Assembly: GCA_902776985.1 (NCBI GenBank)
Contig: CACYSD010000009.1
Coordinates: forward strand, 1-64,000
From: UBA3839 sp902776985
Lineage (GTDB): Bacteria > Bacteroidota > Bacteroidia > Bacteroidales > Bacteroidaceae
Length of the DNA: 64,000 nucleotides
Direction: 5' to 3'
A model generated the notes under the pieces. The model saw only the letters and a program-made list of their open reading frames with translations. It made no database searches and was not told the origin of the DNA. The position numbers were made by a program, and so were the translations under genes. Positions 34,209 to 42,932 of this stretch are shown here, in pieces. Position 1 is the first letter of the stretch; each line of letters starts with the position of its first letter.

Positions 34209-34285
34209 AAAAAGACTTAAGTTTTTTTTGAAAAACACTTAAGATATTTTAAAAAAGACTTAAGTGTAAAATAAAAAACACTGTG
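34209..34285. repeat. Three ACTTAAG palindromes in AT-rich sequence after the ABC-F gene
   Basis: GACTTAAGTT, CACTTAAGAT and GACTTAAGTG occur at about 34214, 34239 and 34257, each beside A/T runs (TTTTTTTTGAAAAA, TTTTAAAAAA). They can form alternative weak hairpins and probably end transcription of the ABC-F gene, or serve as protein-binding sites ahead of the adjacent promoter. Confidence 0.5.
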
Positions 34286-34319
34286 GTGAAAATTTGCAAG
34301 AAGAAGCATCGGGGGAATA

Positions 34320-36092
34320 TCACACATCGCTGAGTTCAAGCCAGCGCATGGATTTCTCGTCAAGTTCTGAATTGAGTTGGGGAAGGCGTTTCGACATCTC
34401 TGTGATAGCTTCCACGGAAATAGTGCCGCTGCTAAGAGCATCTTCTATCTGCTTTTTCTCAGCCTCAAGTTGCTCTATTTCAACTTCAAGCTGCTCCATT
34501 TCTCGCTTTTCCTTGAATGAAAGACGTCGCTGGCGATTAGCATTGCGTTGGGCTTTCTGCTCTTCAGCCTGTTCTGCTTTCTTGGCATCACTGTCATCGG
34601 TTGGTTTGGGCTGGAGTTGCTTCCATTCACGATATTGAGTGTAATTGCCAGGAAAATCCTTTATCTCTCCGTTGCCGTTGAACACAAGCAGATGATCCAC
34701 CACCTTATCCATAAAGTAGCGGTCATGACTTACAACGATAAGGCATCCGCAGAAATCACGAAGATATTCTTCAAGGATCTGAAGAGTGATAATATCGAGA
34801 TCGTTAGTAGGCTCATCAAGAATAAGGAAATTCGGAGACCTCATCAGCACCGTACAGAGATATAGACGACGACGTTCTCCTCCGCTCAACTTCCTCACAT
34901 AGGTGTATTGCTGTTCGGGATCGAAAAGAAAAAACTGCAGAAATTGCGATGCTGTCAATCTCTGTCCTCCACCCATATCCACATATTCTGCAATGTCGCG
35001 CACTACGTCAATCACCTTTTCATCCTCACGGAACGTGATGCCCGATTGCGAATAATAGCCAAAGCGTACTGTCTGCCCAATATCAAACCTCCCGCTGTCA
35101 GGTTGGAGCTCACCAAGCAGCAGACGGATGAAGGTTGTCTTCCCCACTCCATTGCCACCGACAATACCCATTTTCTCATAGCGTGAGAATGTATAATTGA
35201 AGTCATTTAGAATTATATGATCTCCGAACGCCATCGACACATTATGCGCTTCGAAGATTTTTGAGCCGATATAGGTTTTATTCTGTTCGAGACGCACACG
35301 CTGTTCGTTGATGCGTTGCTTAGCCACTTTCTCCAATTCATAGAAAGCCTCCTCACGATAACGAGCTTTATGACCGCGAGCCTGTGGCATTCTCCGCATC
35401 CACTCCAACTCCGTACGATAGAGATTGTTAGCACGTTCTATTGTTTGAGAGAGTTGAGCCATACGTTCCTCACGGCGTTGCAGGTAATAGGCGTAATTAC
35501 CTTGATAGGAATAGATGGTGGAGTCGTCCATCTCGATGATATTGTTGCATACACGATCAAGGAAATAGCGATCGTGTGTAACCATAAGAATACTCTTGGA
35601 AGATTTTGCAAGATATTTCTCCAGCCATTCTATCATCTCAACATCGAGATGGTTGGTTGGTTCATCGAGAATCAGTAAATCCGGATCGCCTTCAAGTACT
35701 TGAGCCAACGCAATACGCTTTACCATTCCACCAGACAGATGCTTAATCTGCTGCTCAAAATCAGTGATATTCAGTTGAGTGAGAATCTGCCTAATTCTAA
35801 GCTTTCGGTCATCGTCAGTCCCTGTTATTTCATCATTATTGCATAGCTGGCCTACTGTCAAGTCGCCATCGTATTCCGGAGTCTGTTCAAGATAACCTAT
35901 TTTTAGGTCACGACGAAAAACTATCTTACCACCATCATAGCCTTCTCGCCCTGCAATAATACTCAACAACGTTGACTTTCCTGTTCCGTTCTTGGCAATC
36001 AAACCAACATGTTCCCGTTCATTTATAGTGAACGAGATATCGTGAAATAGGATGCGGTCGCCAATCCTCTTGGTCAACCCCATCACTTCCAT
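34320..36092 (-). CDS. ABC-F family ATPase
   Basis: A 590-residue soluble protein with two ATP-binding domains and no membrane part. ABC-F proteins act on the ribosome, in translation regulation or antibiotic protection. Domain 1 has AKNGTGKSTLLS, LSGGMVKRIALAQVL and LLILDEPTNHLDVE; domain 2 has GGNGVGKTTFIRLL, LSGGERRRLYLC and LILDEPTNDLDI. A charged coiled-coil ends the protein (about 510-575), as in the Uup group. The ATG at 36092 is used, but a TTG at 36110 gives an N-terminus (ISSPYMEV) more like homologues; starts further up would overlap hisB. It is 29 bases after hisB and could be transcribed with the his genes. Confidence 0.92.
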   Translation of the reverse strand: MEVMGLTKRIGDRILFHDISFTINEREHVGLIAKNGTGKSTLLSIIAGREGYDGGKIVFRRDLKIGYLEQTPEYDGDLTVGQLCNNDEITGTDDDRKLRIRQILTQLNITDFEQQIKHLSGGMVKRIALAQVLEGDPDLLILDEPTNHLDVEMIEWLEKYLAKSSKSILMVTHDRYFLDRVCNNIIEMDDSTIYSYQGNYAYYLQRREERMAQLSQTIERANNLYRTELEWMRRMPQARGHKARYREEAFYELEKVAKQRINEQRVRLEQNKTYIGSKIFEAHNVSMAFGDHIILNDFNYTFSRYEKMGIVGGNGVGKTTFIRLLLGELQPDSGRFDIGQTVRFGYYSQSGITFREDEKVIDVVRDIAEYVDMGGGQRLTASQFLQFFLFDPEQQYTYVRKLSGGERRRLYLCTVLMRSPNFLILDEPTNDLDIITLQILEEYLRDFCGCLIVVSHDRYFMDKVVDHLLVFNGNGEIKDFPGNYTQYREWKQLQPKPTDDSDAKKAEQAEEQKAQRNANRQRRLSFKEKREMEQLEVEIEQLEAEKKQIEDALSSGTISVEAITEMSKRLPQLNSELDEKSMRWLELSDV

Positions 36093-36120
36093 ATAGGGTG
36101 AGGAAATCAAGTGAAGAGGT

Positions 36121-37215
36121 TTACAACATTCCTTTGCTGGAAGGGAGTTGGTATTTGTAGATGTCACGACGGACGGCAGCACGGAGGCTGCGGGCGAAGG
36201 CTTTGAAGATGCCTTCTATCTTGTGGTGCTCGTTGCTGCCCTCAGCCTTGATGTTGAGGTTCATGCGGGCGGCATCACTGAGACTCTTAAAGAAATGAAG
36301 GAACATCTCCGTGGGTACATCGCCTATGCGTTCACGGCAGAACTGGGCATCCCATACCAGCCATGAGCGTCCTCCGAAATCGAGTGCCACGGAGGCGAGA
36401 CAGTCGTCCATAGGCAGGCAGAACCCATAGCGCTCTATGCCGCGCTTGTCGCCAAGCGCCTTGAGCAAACATTCTCCAAGGGCAATGCCTGTGTCCTCAA
36501 TGGTGTGGTGCTCGTCGACATGGAGATCTCCCTTTACCTTGACGCGGAGATCTGCACCTCCATGATGGGCAATCTGCTCAAGCATGTGGTCGAAGAAGCC
36601 CAGACCGGTGCTGATGTCGCACTGCCCTGTGCCGTCGAGATTGAGCCAGATGTCTATGTCGGTCTCCCGAGTGGTGCGGCGCACACTGGCTGTGCGTTCA
36701 CCGGCAAAGAGTATCTGGGTGATTCTGTCCCAATCCATTGTCTCGCTTAGGATAAGCGACTTGCAGCCGAGGTTCTCTGCCAGCTTGGCATCCGTGGGGC
36801 GGTCACCGATGACATAGGAATTGGCAAGATCATAGTCTCCCTGCATATACTCGGTCAGCATGGCTGTGCCTGGCTTGCGGGTAGGCAGATTATCTTCGGG
36901 GAAGGAACGGTCGATGTGGATGGCGTCGAAATCTATGCCTTCGTCGTGAAGGGTCTGAAGCATGAGATTGTGAGTAGGCCAGAAATCTGCCTCTGGATAG
37001 CTGTCGGTGCCCAGTCCGTCCTGATTGCTCACCATGATGAACTTGAAGTCAGTATGGGTGCGAAGGAAATGGAGATTACGGATGACGCCGGGCAGGAAAC
37101 GGAATTTCTCGTAACTGTCTATCTGCTCATCAGCGGGTTCGCGAAGGATGGTGCCGTCGCGGTCGATGAAGAGAAGAGGATGGGGAGTAGTTTGATTAGA
37201 CTGTTCGTTATTCAT
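36121..37215 (-). CDS. hisB: Bifunctional histidinol-phosphatase / imidazoleglycerol-phosphate dehydratase
   Basis: A 364-residue two-domain enzyme for steps 6 and 8 of histidine synthesis. The N-terminal HAD phosphatase (about 12-165) has FIDRDGTIL, with the two catalytic Asp, and NSYVIGDRPTDAKLAE; the C-terminal dehydratase (about 175-364) has the metal-binding HHGGADLRV, DEHHTIEDTGIALGE and SNEHHKIEG. The fused form is as in enterobacteria. Its start overlaps the end of hisC by 8 bases, which implies translational coupling. Confidence 0.97.
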   Translation of the reverse strand: MNNEQSNQTTPHPLLFIDRDGTILREPADEQIDSYEKFRFLPGVIRNLHFLRTHTDFKFIMVSNQDGLGTDSYPEADFWPTHNLMLQTLHDEGIDFDAIHIDRSFPEDNLPTRKPGTAMLTEYMQGDYDLANSYVIGDRPTDAKLAENLGCKSLILSETMDWDRITQILFAGERTASVRRTTRETDIDIWLNLDGTGQCDISTGLGFFDHMLEQIAHHGGADLRVKVKGDLHVDEHHTIEDTGIALGECLLKALGDKRGIERYGFCLPMDDCLASVALDFGGRSWLVWDAQFCRERIGDVPTEMFLHFFKSLSDAARMNLNIKAEGSNEHHKIEGIFKAFARSLRAAVRRDIYKYQLPSSKGML

Positions 37216-38245
37216 AGTTTCTCAATGCTTTAAGTAATTGTTCGTCCTCGTCACGAGTACCGATGGTGATGCGAAGACAGTCGTTGCAAAGTGTGACCTT
37301 GCTGCGATTGCGAACTATGATGCCACGTTCGACCAGATAGTTGTACACTCGATTGGCATCCTTGACTCGGGCAAGGAAGAAATTGGCATCGCTGGGGAAG
37401 ACCTTCTCGCATATAGGTAGCTCTGAAAATGCCTGCATCAATGCTTCACGTGCTTCGAGCACAAGTATCAGCCGCTGATGCTGAATGGTGACATCGGAGA
37501 GCATCTCAAGTGCTTTCTCCTGAGTGAGTTTGTTCACATTGTAAGGATATTTCACCTTATTCATGATGGATATGATTTCAGGACTTGCGAATGCCATACC
37601 CAAACGTATGGCTGCACAGCCCCAAGCCTTGGAGAAGGTGTTGAGAACCACAAGATTGGGATAGTGTGCCAAGTCGAGCCGGAACGGACGCTGCTGACTG
37701 AACTCGCTGTAAGCCTCGTCAACTATCACTATTCCGCTGAACTCACGAATGACACGTTCGATATCGGCACGCACAAAACTGTTGCCGGTGGGATTGTTGG
37801 GAGAGCAAAGGAAAATCAGTTTGGTGCGGTTGTCACAAGCCTTAAGCAATGCATCTACAGGCAACTGGAAATTATCTGCAAGCATCACACTGCGATACTC
37901 CACCCCATTGATATCGGCACACACCTTATACATGCCGTAAGTAGGGTCGATGCTGACGACATTGTCCCTGCCGGGTTCACAGAACACACGATACATGAGG
38001 TCGATGGCCTCATCGCTACCGTTTCCGAAGAACATCTGCTCAGGCGTTACTCCCTTGAGCGGAGCAAGCGCAGCCTTAAGCTCACGCTGCAGCGGATCGG
38101 GATAGCGGTTGTAGGGTTGATTATAGGGACTCTCGTTTGCATCGAGGAACACATGTGCATCATGACCTGCATATTCGTCACGAGCACTGCTATAGGGTTT
38201 CAAAGCCCAGATATTGGGGCGAACCAGAGATTCAAGTGGTTTCAT
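37208..38245 (-). CDS. hisC: Histidinol-phosphate aminotransferase
   Basis: A 345-residue PLP enzyme of histidine synthesis (step 7). It has the FGNGSDEAIDLMYR cofactor-phosphate segment, CSPNNPTGN, IVDEAYSEF and the PLP Lys in NTFSKAWGCAAIRLG. The ATG at 38245 (MKPLESLVRPNIW) is preferred because the upstream in-frame ATG at 38263 lies in a copy of the dispersed GAGCTCTATCATCGCGC repeat. It overlaps hisB by 8 bases and is 62-80 bases after hisD. Confidence 0.96.
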   Translation of the reverse strand: MKPLESLVRPNIWALKPYSSARDEYAGHDAHVFLDANESPYNQPYNRYPDPLQRELKAALAPLKGVTPEQMFFGNGSDEAIDLMYRVFCEPGRDNVVSIDPTYGMYKVCADINGVEYRSVMLADNFQLPVDALLKACDNRTKLIFLCSPNNPTGNSFVRADIERVIREFSGIVIVDEAYSEFSQQRPFRLDLAHYPNLVVLNTFSKAWGCAAIRLGMAFASPEIISIMNKVKYPYNVNKLTQEKALEMLSDVTIQHQRLILVLEAREALMQAFSELPICEKVFPSDANFFLARVKDANRVYNYLVERGIIVRNRSKVTLCNDCLRITIGTRDEDEQLLKALRNYE

Positions 38246-38325
38246 TGTATTGAGCTCTATCATCGCGCTGAAGCGCTGGATTTTTAGGATTTATAAGGAT
38301 TTTCTGAGATTTTCCTTAAGATTTT
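38246..38325. repeat. GCGCTGAAGCGC repeat between hisD and hisC
   Basis: Reads GAGCTCTATCATCGCGCTG, AAGCGCTGGAT and then GGATTTATAAGGATTTT, close to the copy at 25776-25815. A second element, TTTTTCGCATTTATGCGAG (38332-38350), runs into the 3' end of hisD. The hairpin GCGC-TGAA-GCGC is the shared core. Confidence 0.7.
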
Positions 38326-39621
38326 CTAAAGATTTTTCGCATTTATGCGAGTAAGTCGGTAAGTCATTGCACGGGCGTGGGCATCGAGCATCTCCGCAGA
38401 AGCCATAGTCTCAACGGCTGAGCCTATGGAGCGAATGCCGTCGGCTGAGAGATTCTGGAATGTGATCTTGCGAATGAAGCTATCGAGCGACACTCCGCTG
38501 TAGGCACGGGCATAGCCGCTGGTAGGAAGGGTGTGGTTGGTGCCCGAAGCATAATCGCCGGCACTCTCGCAGGAGTAAGGACCGAGGAACACACTACCTG
38601 CATTTACCACCTTTGAGGCAAGACGTTCGTAGTCTTCTGTCGCGATGATAAGATGCTCGGGAGCGTATGCATTGGAGAGGGCAATGGCCTCATCAGTATC
38701 GTGAACAAGTACAAATCGGCTGTTATCAAGTGCCTTCCGAGCCATTTCGGCACGAGGCAGCTGTGAGAGCTGGATGTCCAGTTCCTGCTCCACCCGAGCC
38801 AACAAAGAGCGGCTTGTGCTGATAAGTATCACCTGGCTGTCTATGCCATGCTCAGCCTGCGAGAGCAAATCTGCCGCTACAAACTGAGGATTGGATTTAT
38901 CGTCTGCAATTACAGCAACTTCGGACGGACCTGCAGGCATGTCTATTGCAGCATCGTGAAGCGACACAGCCTGTTTAGCAGCCATAACAAACTGATTTCC
39001 AGGACCAAAAATCTTATATACTCGAGGAACGCTCTCAGTACCGTAAGCCATGGCGCCTATGGCCTGAACACCACCAATCTTGAAGATCCTGCTAACCCCA
39101 GCCACACGAGCAGCAACAAGGATGGCAGGATTGAGTCTTCCTTCGCTGTTAGGAGGAGAGCAAAGAACTATGTCGCGACAGCCGGCAATGCGGGCAGGAG
39201 TAGCGAGCATAAGAACGGTGGAGAAAAGCGGTGCTGTTCCACCAGGGATATACAGCCCCACACGCTCTATAGCCACAGCCTTCTGCCAGCATACTACACC
39301 TTTCTGTGTTTCGACAGGCTTGCCTTCAAAACACTGGGCTGCATGAAAGCGCTCGATATTCTGATGTGCCAGCTCTATAGCTTCTTTCAGCTGAGGAGAA
39401 ACCATGCGTTCTGCTTCATCCATCTCTACCTCAGAAACCTGCAAATCTGAGAGCTGCACATGGTCGAACTTAAACTCGTATCTGCGAACCGCCTCATCGC
39501 CATTGGCACGGATATCGTCAAGCACAGTCTGAACTGTAGCCTGCAATTCCTGCTGGGAGCGATGCGGACGTTCTGCGATTTCCTCCCAGACGGATTGTGC
39601 CGGATATTCAATTATTTTCAT
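38326..39621 (-). CDS. hisD: Histidinol dehydrogenase
   Basis: A 431-residue zinc- and NAD-dependent enzyme for the last two oxidation steps of histidine synthesis. Key segments are GLYIPGGTAPLFSTVLM, KIFGPGNQFVMAAKQ, DMPAGPSEVAVIAD, LLSQAEHGIDSQ (zinc ligands Gln and His) and the catalytic EHLII. The last codons lie in a TTTTTCGC...GCGAG repeat, giving a C-terminus YRLTRINAKNL. The start overlaps the hisG stop by four bases. Confidence 0.97.
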   Translation of the reverse strand: MKIIEYPAQSVWEEIAERPHRSQQELQATVQTVLDDIRANGDEAVRRYEFKFDHVQLSDLQVSEVEMDEAERMVSPQLKEAIELAHQNIERFHAAQCFEGKPVETQKGVVCWQKAVAIERVGLYIPGGTAPLFSTVLMLATPARIAGCRDIVLCSPPNSEGRLNPAILVAARVAGVSRIFKIGGVQAIGAMAYGTESVPRVYKIFGPGNQFVMAAKQAVSLHDAAIDMPAGPSEVAVIADDKSNPQFVAADLLSQAEHGIDSQVILISTSRSLLARVEQELDIQLSQLPRAEMARKALDNSRFVLVHDTDEAIALSNAYAPEHLIIATEDYERLASKVVNAGSVFLGPYSCESAGDYASGTNHTLPTSGYARAYSGVSLDSFIRKITFQNLSADGIRSIGSAVETMASAEMLDAHARAMTYRLTRINAKNL

Positions 39622-40487
39622 AGAATCATCTTCTCTATAGGTAATACAAGAATGCCCTCAGCACCTAAGGCTTTGAGCTGACCGATTATTTCCCAGAATC
39701 GCTTTTCATCAAGAACGGTATGGATGCTACTCCACCCCTCTGTAGCCAGAGGCATGACAGTAGGACTCTTAATACCAGGAAGCACACCGATAATTTCCTT
39801 GACACGCTCTGTAGGCGCATTCATCAGTACGTATTTCTTGTCCTCTGCAGCCTTTACAGCTTCGATACGGAAAAGCAGCTCGTCGAGAATTGTCTGCTTG
39901 TCTGCCGACAGATCCTTATAGCCGATAAGCAATGCCTCACTCTTCATCACAGTCTCAACCTCCTTAAGGTTATTGCTTACAAGTGTGCCGCCACTGCTGA
40001 CAATATCAAAAATACCGTCTGCCAAACCTATACCAGGGGCAATCTCCACAGAACCCTGAATCACATGAACATGTGTATGCACTCCCTTCTCTTTAAGGAA
40101 ACGACTGAGGATATTAGGATAGGAGGTGGCAATTTTCTTGCCTTCGAGCCACTCCACTCCTGTATATTCCAAAGCCTTGGGAATGGCGAGCGAAAGACGG
40201 CAACGGCTGAAACCGAGACGACGCACAATCGCTGCATCCTCGCCTCGTTCGGCAAATTCGTTCTCACCGACGATACCGACATCAGCAACACCGTTAGCTA
40301 CCGTCTGAGGAATATCGTCATCACGCAGATAAAGCACTTCAAGAGGAAAGTTTGTTGCCTGGACGAGCAAAGTTCGCTTGCCTGCACCAACCTTTACTCC
40401 TGCTTCCTGAAGCAGAGCCATTGTATCCTCGTACAGACGGCCTTTCGACTGTACGGCTATGCGTAAAACTGTAGATTCTTGTGTCAT
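39618..40487 (-). CDS. hisG: ATP phosphoribosyltransferase, long form
   Basis: First committed enzyme of histidine synthesis, 289 residues. The length and the C-terminal ACT-like domain (about 215-289) show the long, histidine-inhibited form that does not need HisZ. Visible are LRIAVQSKGRLYEDTM at the start, DVGIVGENEF, and the PRPP-binding GIFDIVSSGGTLVSNNL. It is the first gene of hisGDCB, possibly with the ABC-F gene. TATATTTG near 40534 could be its -7 element; no attenuator or T-box was recognised. Confidence 0.97.
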   Translation of the reverse strand: MTQESTVLRIAVQSKGRLYEDTMALLQEAGVKVGAGKRTLLVQATNFPLEVLYLRDDDIPQTVANGVADVGIVGENEFAERGEDAAIVRRLGFSRCRLSLAIPKALEYTGVEWLEGKKIATSYPNILSRFLKEKGVHTHVHVIQGSVEIAPGIGLADGIFDIVSSGGTLVSNNLKEVETVMKSEALLIGYKDLSADKQTILDELLFRIEAVKAAEDKKYVLMNAPTERVKEIIGVLPGIKSPTVMPLATEGWSSIHTVLDEKRFWEIIGQLKALGAEGILVLPIEKMIL

Positions 40488-40527
40488 AGTTATATAAAAA
40501 GTTTAAGTTTCGTTGGATTAATAATTA

Positions 40528-41763
40528 CTATTCAAATATATGTTTAGACGTAATAACTTTCTGTAAAGAAGGCATATAAGTTGCCAATTTGGGAATTGAG
40601 ACATGCTTGCGCTGCTTGCGTGGAAGAGCTTCCACATAATTTGCCATTTGCTGCATCAGCACCAATGTCTGCCCTATATTGCAATCCTCGATATTTACGA
40701 CAACATACGAAAGGCATGAAGAACTCAAAAGAGTCATTATGCGGTTTGCCTGAACTTCGACGGAGTCTTGATCGGAATACTCAATATGCCGGATGTCTGC
40801 GACCTTATTGGTCATAATGCCGGAAACAGCTTCGTAATCGGTTGCATTGCCAACATACACACATTGATGTTTTCGCAGATATTTGTCTTGTTCGTTCTTA
40901 ATGGATTTGCATTTGTGCAGCTTCATGTGGATGTATTCCATGCATCCCTTTGCAAGAATAGCCCCTTTAACCGGAAGAGAGAACAGAATGCTGTAATGAC
41001 CATAGTGCTTATTGAAGAATATAAGCATAGCATTGTAGAAACGATACACATAACGATAGCTGCTCTTCTGTGTGCTTTCACCCTTATAATGCAGGATCGG
41101 TGTTGGCAGATAATAATTCTCCCACCCTCTTTTAAGGATTCTATACGAAAGGTCAATATCTTCACCATACATAAAGAAGTCCTCATCGAGATAGCCTGTC
41201 TCATTGAGACACTGGCGACGTAGGAAAGCAAATGCCCCGCTGACAATTTCTATACGATTGACTTCTTCCTTGTCAAGATATTGCATATAGTATTTGCCGA
41301 ACATGCGGCTCTTTGGAAAAAGAGAAGTCAAGCCGCACATCTTGTAAAATGCCGTTGAAGGAGTAGGTACTCCACGTCTCGACTCAAGAGCAAAGGTGCC
41401 ATTTTCCTTCAACATCTTCAGGCCCAAGACTCCTGCCTTAGGATGCTCATCCATGAAGGCGAGACACGAAGCTAGAGTCTCTTCCGTGATTATTGTATCG
41501 GGATTGAGCAAAAGGACATAATCACTGTTAGATTCCCTTATCGCGATATTGTTTGCACAAGCATAGCCTTGATTCTCACTATTCTCTATGAAACGGACGC
41601 AGGGATGCATTTTGCGAAGAAACTCCACCGAACCGTCACTACTGCAATTGTCAACAACAATCACATCACAGGTAAAGTTACGCATAGCCTTCTCCACAGA
41701 CATAAGACACTGATGGAGATAATACTTTACGTTATAATTAACTATGACTATTGACAGTTTCAT
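40528..41763 (-). CDS. Family 2 glycosyltransferase (rhamnosyl/galactofuranosyl type)
   Basis: A 411-residue GT-A enzyme that probably extends a cell-surface polysaccharide on the cytoplasmic face. The first ~230 residues have LSIVIVNYNVKYYLHQCL, VIVVDNCSSDGSVEFL, LLLNPDTIIT and an FMYGEDIDLSYRI catalytic segment. About 280-411 form a C-terminal part without a recognised family (YVGNATDYEAVSGIM, SYVVVNIEDCNIGQ), with a Rossmann-like alternation of strands and helices. It overlaps the membrane-protein gene upstream by four bases. No other polysaccharide genes are next to it. Confidence 0.88.
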   Translation of the reverse strand: MKLSIVIVNYNVKYYLHQCLMSVEKAMRNFTCDVIVVDNCSSDGSVEFLRKMHPCVRFIENSENQGYACANNIAIRESNSDYVLLLNPDTIITEETLASCLAFMDEHPKAGVLGLKMLKENGTFALESRRGVPTPSTAFYKMCGLTSLFPKSRMFGKYYMQYLDKEEVNRIEIVSGAFAFLRRQCLNETGYLDEDFFMYGEDIDLSYRILKRGWENYYLPTPILHYKGESTQKSSYRYVYRFYNAMLIFFNKHYGHYSILFSLPVKGAILAKGCMEYIHMKLHKCKSIKNEQDKYLRKHQCVYVGNATDYEAVSGIMTNKVADIRHIEYSDQDSVEVQANRIMTLLSSSCLSYVVVNIEDCNIGQTLVLMQQMANYVEALPRKQRKHVSIPKLATYMPSLQKVITSKHIFE

Positions 41764-42215
41764 TCCTCTGAATCAGTTACCGTTAAGTAATCTTCAACTT
41801 TTTTCTCCGTCGGCCAACAATAAATGACAATAAACAACAAAGTGATGGCAGCACATAAAGTACCTGTAGTCGACATTGTCAGGAAATATGTAACTACACA
41901 GAATATCGACACAATTGTCCAAACGGCAAGTCTTATCAGACAATAACGACGGAAAAGAGACAGCGCATCCTCATCAGACATATTTGCCTGTCTGCTTTGC
42001 AAACGCTTGCCCACCCACTGCACCGTCACAGGGACAGACAACAACAGCAGTAATGTACAAATGACACTGTAGGTATATTCCATCTCCTGATTATCGGAAC
42101 TGGTATAAAGTCCGTTGGGAATCACATCCAACTCTCCTAAGCAGAAAGTAGCAACTATACATGCTATTGATATGTAAAATGCTATCCTTAGTTGTCGTAT
42201 TATTGTATTTTGCAT
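41760..42215 (-). CDS. Four-helix membrane protein, unknown function
   Basis: A 151-residue protein with four hydrophobic helices (about 12-30, 46-66, 92-112 and 116-136) and charged linkers (GKRLQSRQANMSDEDALSLF). No family was recognised beyond similarity to small Bacteroidota membrane proteins. It overlaps the glycosyltransferase gene by four bases (ATGA) and is 54 bases downstream of recR, so is probably part of the same operon. Confidence 0.75.
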   Translation of the reverse strand: MQNTIIRQLRIAFYISIACIVATFCLGELDVIPNGLYTSSDNQEMEYTYSVICTLLLLLSVPVTVQWVGKRLQSRQANMSDEDALSLFRRYCLIRLAVWTIVSIFCVVTYFLTMSTTGTLCAAITLLFIVIYCWPTEKKVEDYLTVTDSEE

Positions 42216-42269
42216 TGACTAAAACTAAATAAATTCAAATGTGTGTATTCTAAAAATCGTTTTTGCGTA

Positions 42270-42884
42270 TTATACTGTAAAGGGGACACGTCCTATAATC
42301 GAACGTCCCAAAGTGACCTCATCTGTATATTGAAGCTCGTCATTCACTGAAATGCCACGTGCCAGAGTAGATATCTTCAGAGACGGAAAGTCTTGCAGTT
42401 TCCTGTATATAAAGAAGTTTGTGGTATCGCCCTCCATGGTGGAATTCAATGCCAATATAACTTCTTTCACTCCTCCTTCCTGGACTCTATCCACAAGCGA
42501 CTGTATTTCCAAGTCTGATGGCGCAATTCCATCCATGGGAGAAATCACCCCTCCCAACACATGGTAAAGTCCATGAAACTGAGTTGTGGACTCTATTGCA
42601 AGAACATCCTGAAAATTCTCAACAACACATATCGTTGACGCGTCACGCATGGAGTTGGAACAGATGCTGCAGACTTCGTCATCACTGATATTGTGACACA
42701 CTTTGCAATGTTTCACTTCGTGCCGAAGAGTAGTAATACTCTGGGCAAACACATCAACCGAGCCTTCTTCCATCTTCAGCAGATGCAACACCAGCCGCAA
42801 GGCGGTTTTACGTCCAATGCCTGGGAGTTTAGCGAACTCGTCTACTGCCCTTGTGAGCAAGACGGAAGAATACTGCTGTGTCAT
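42270..42884 (-). CDS. recR: Recombination mediator RecR
   Basis: A 204-residue protein that helps load RecA with RecO and RecF. It has an N-terminal helix-hairpin-helix (FAKLPGIGRKTALRL), a four-Cys zinc finger (CKVCHNISDDEVCSIC) and a Toprim domain (STICVVENFQDVLAIE). It is 48 bases after lepA. recA is elsewhere in the window, at 17.5 kb. Confidence 0.96.
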   Translation of the reverse strand: MTQQYSSVLLTRAVDEFAKLPGIGRKTALRLVLHLLKMEEGSVDVFAQSITTLRHEVKHCKVCHNISDDEVCSICSNSMRDASTICVVENFQDVLAIESTTQFHGLYHVLGGVISPMDGIAPSDLEIQSLVDRVQEGGVKEVILALNSTMEGDTTNFFIYRKLQDFPSLKISTLARGISVNDELQYTDEVTLGRSIIGRVPFTV

Positions 42885-42932
42885 TTTACTATTACAATCT
42901 TTCCTTTAACAATATATCTATCAAGAAGGGGA

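Noticed and set aside
31488..34319. A DGR template repeat or reverse transcriptase inside the cluster
   Set aside because: I read the spacers 31488-31808, 32670-32788 and 34136-34319 on both strands and saw no AAC-rich copy of the variable region; no frame in the window has reverse-transcriptase motifs.
40488..40527. A T-box or His attenuator upstream of hisG
   Set aside because: Only 40 bases separate it from the glycosyltransferase stop; no His codon run, hairpin or T-box motif is seen.
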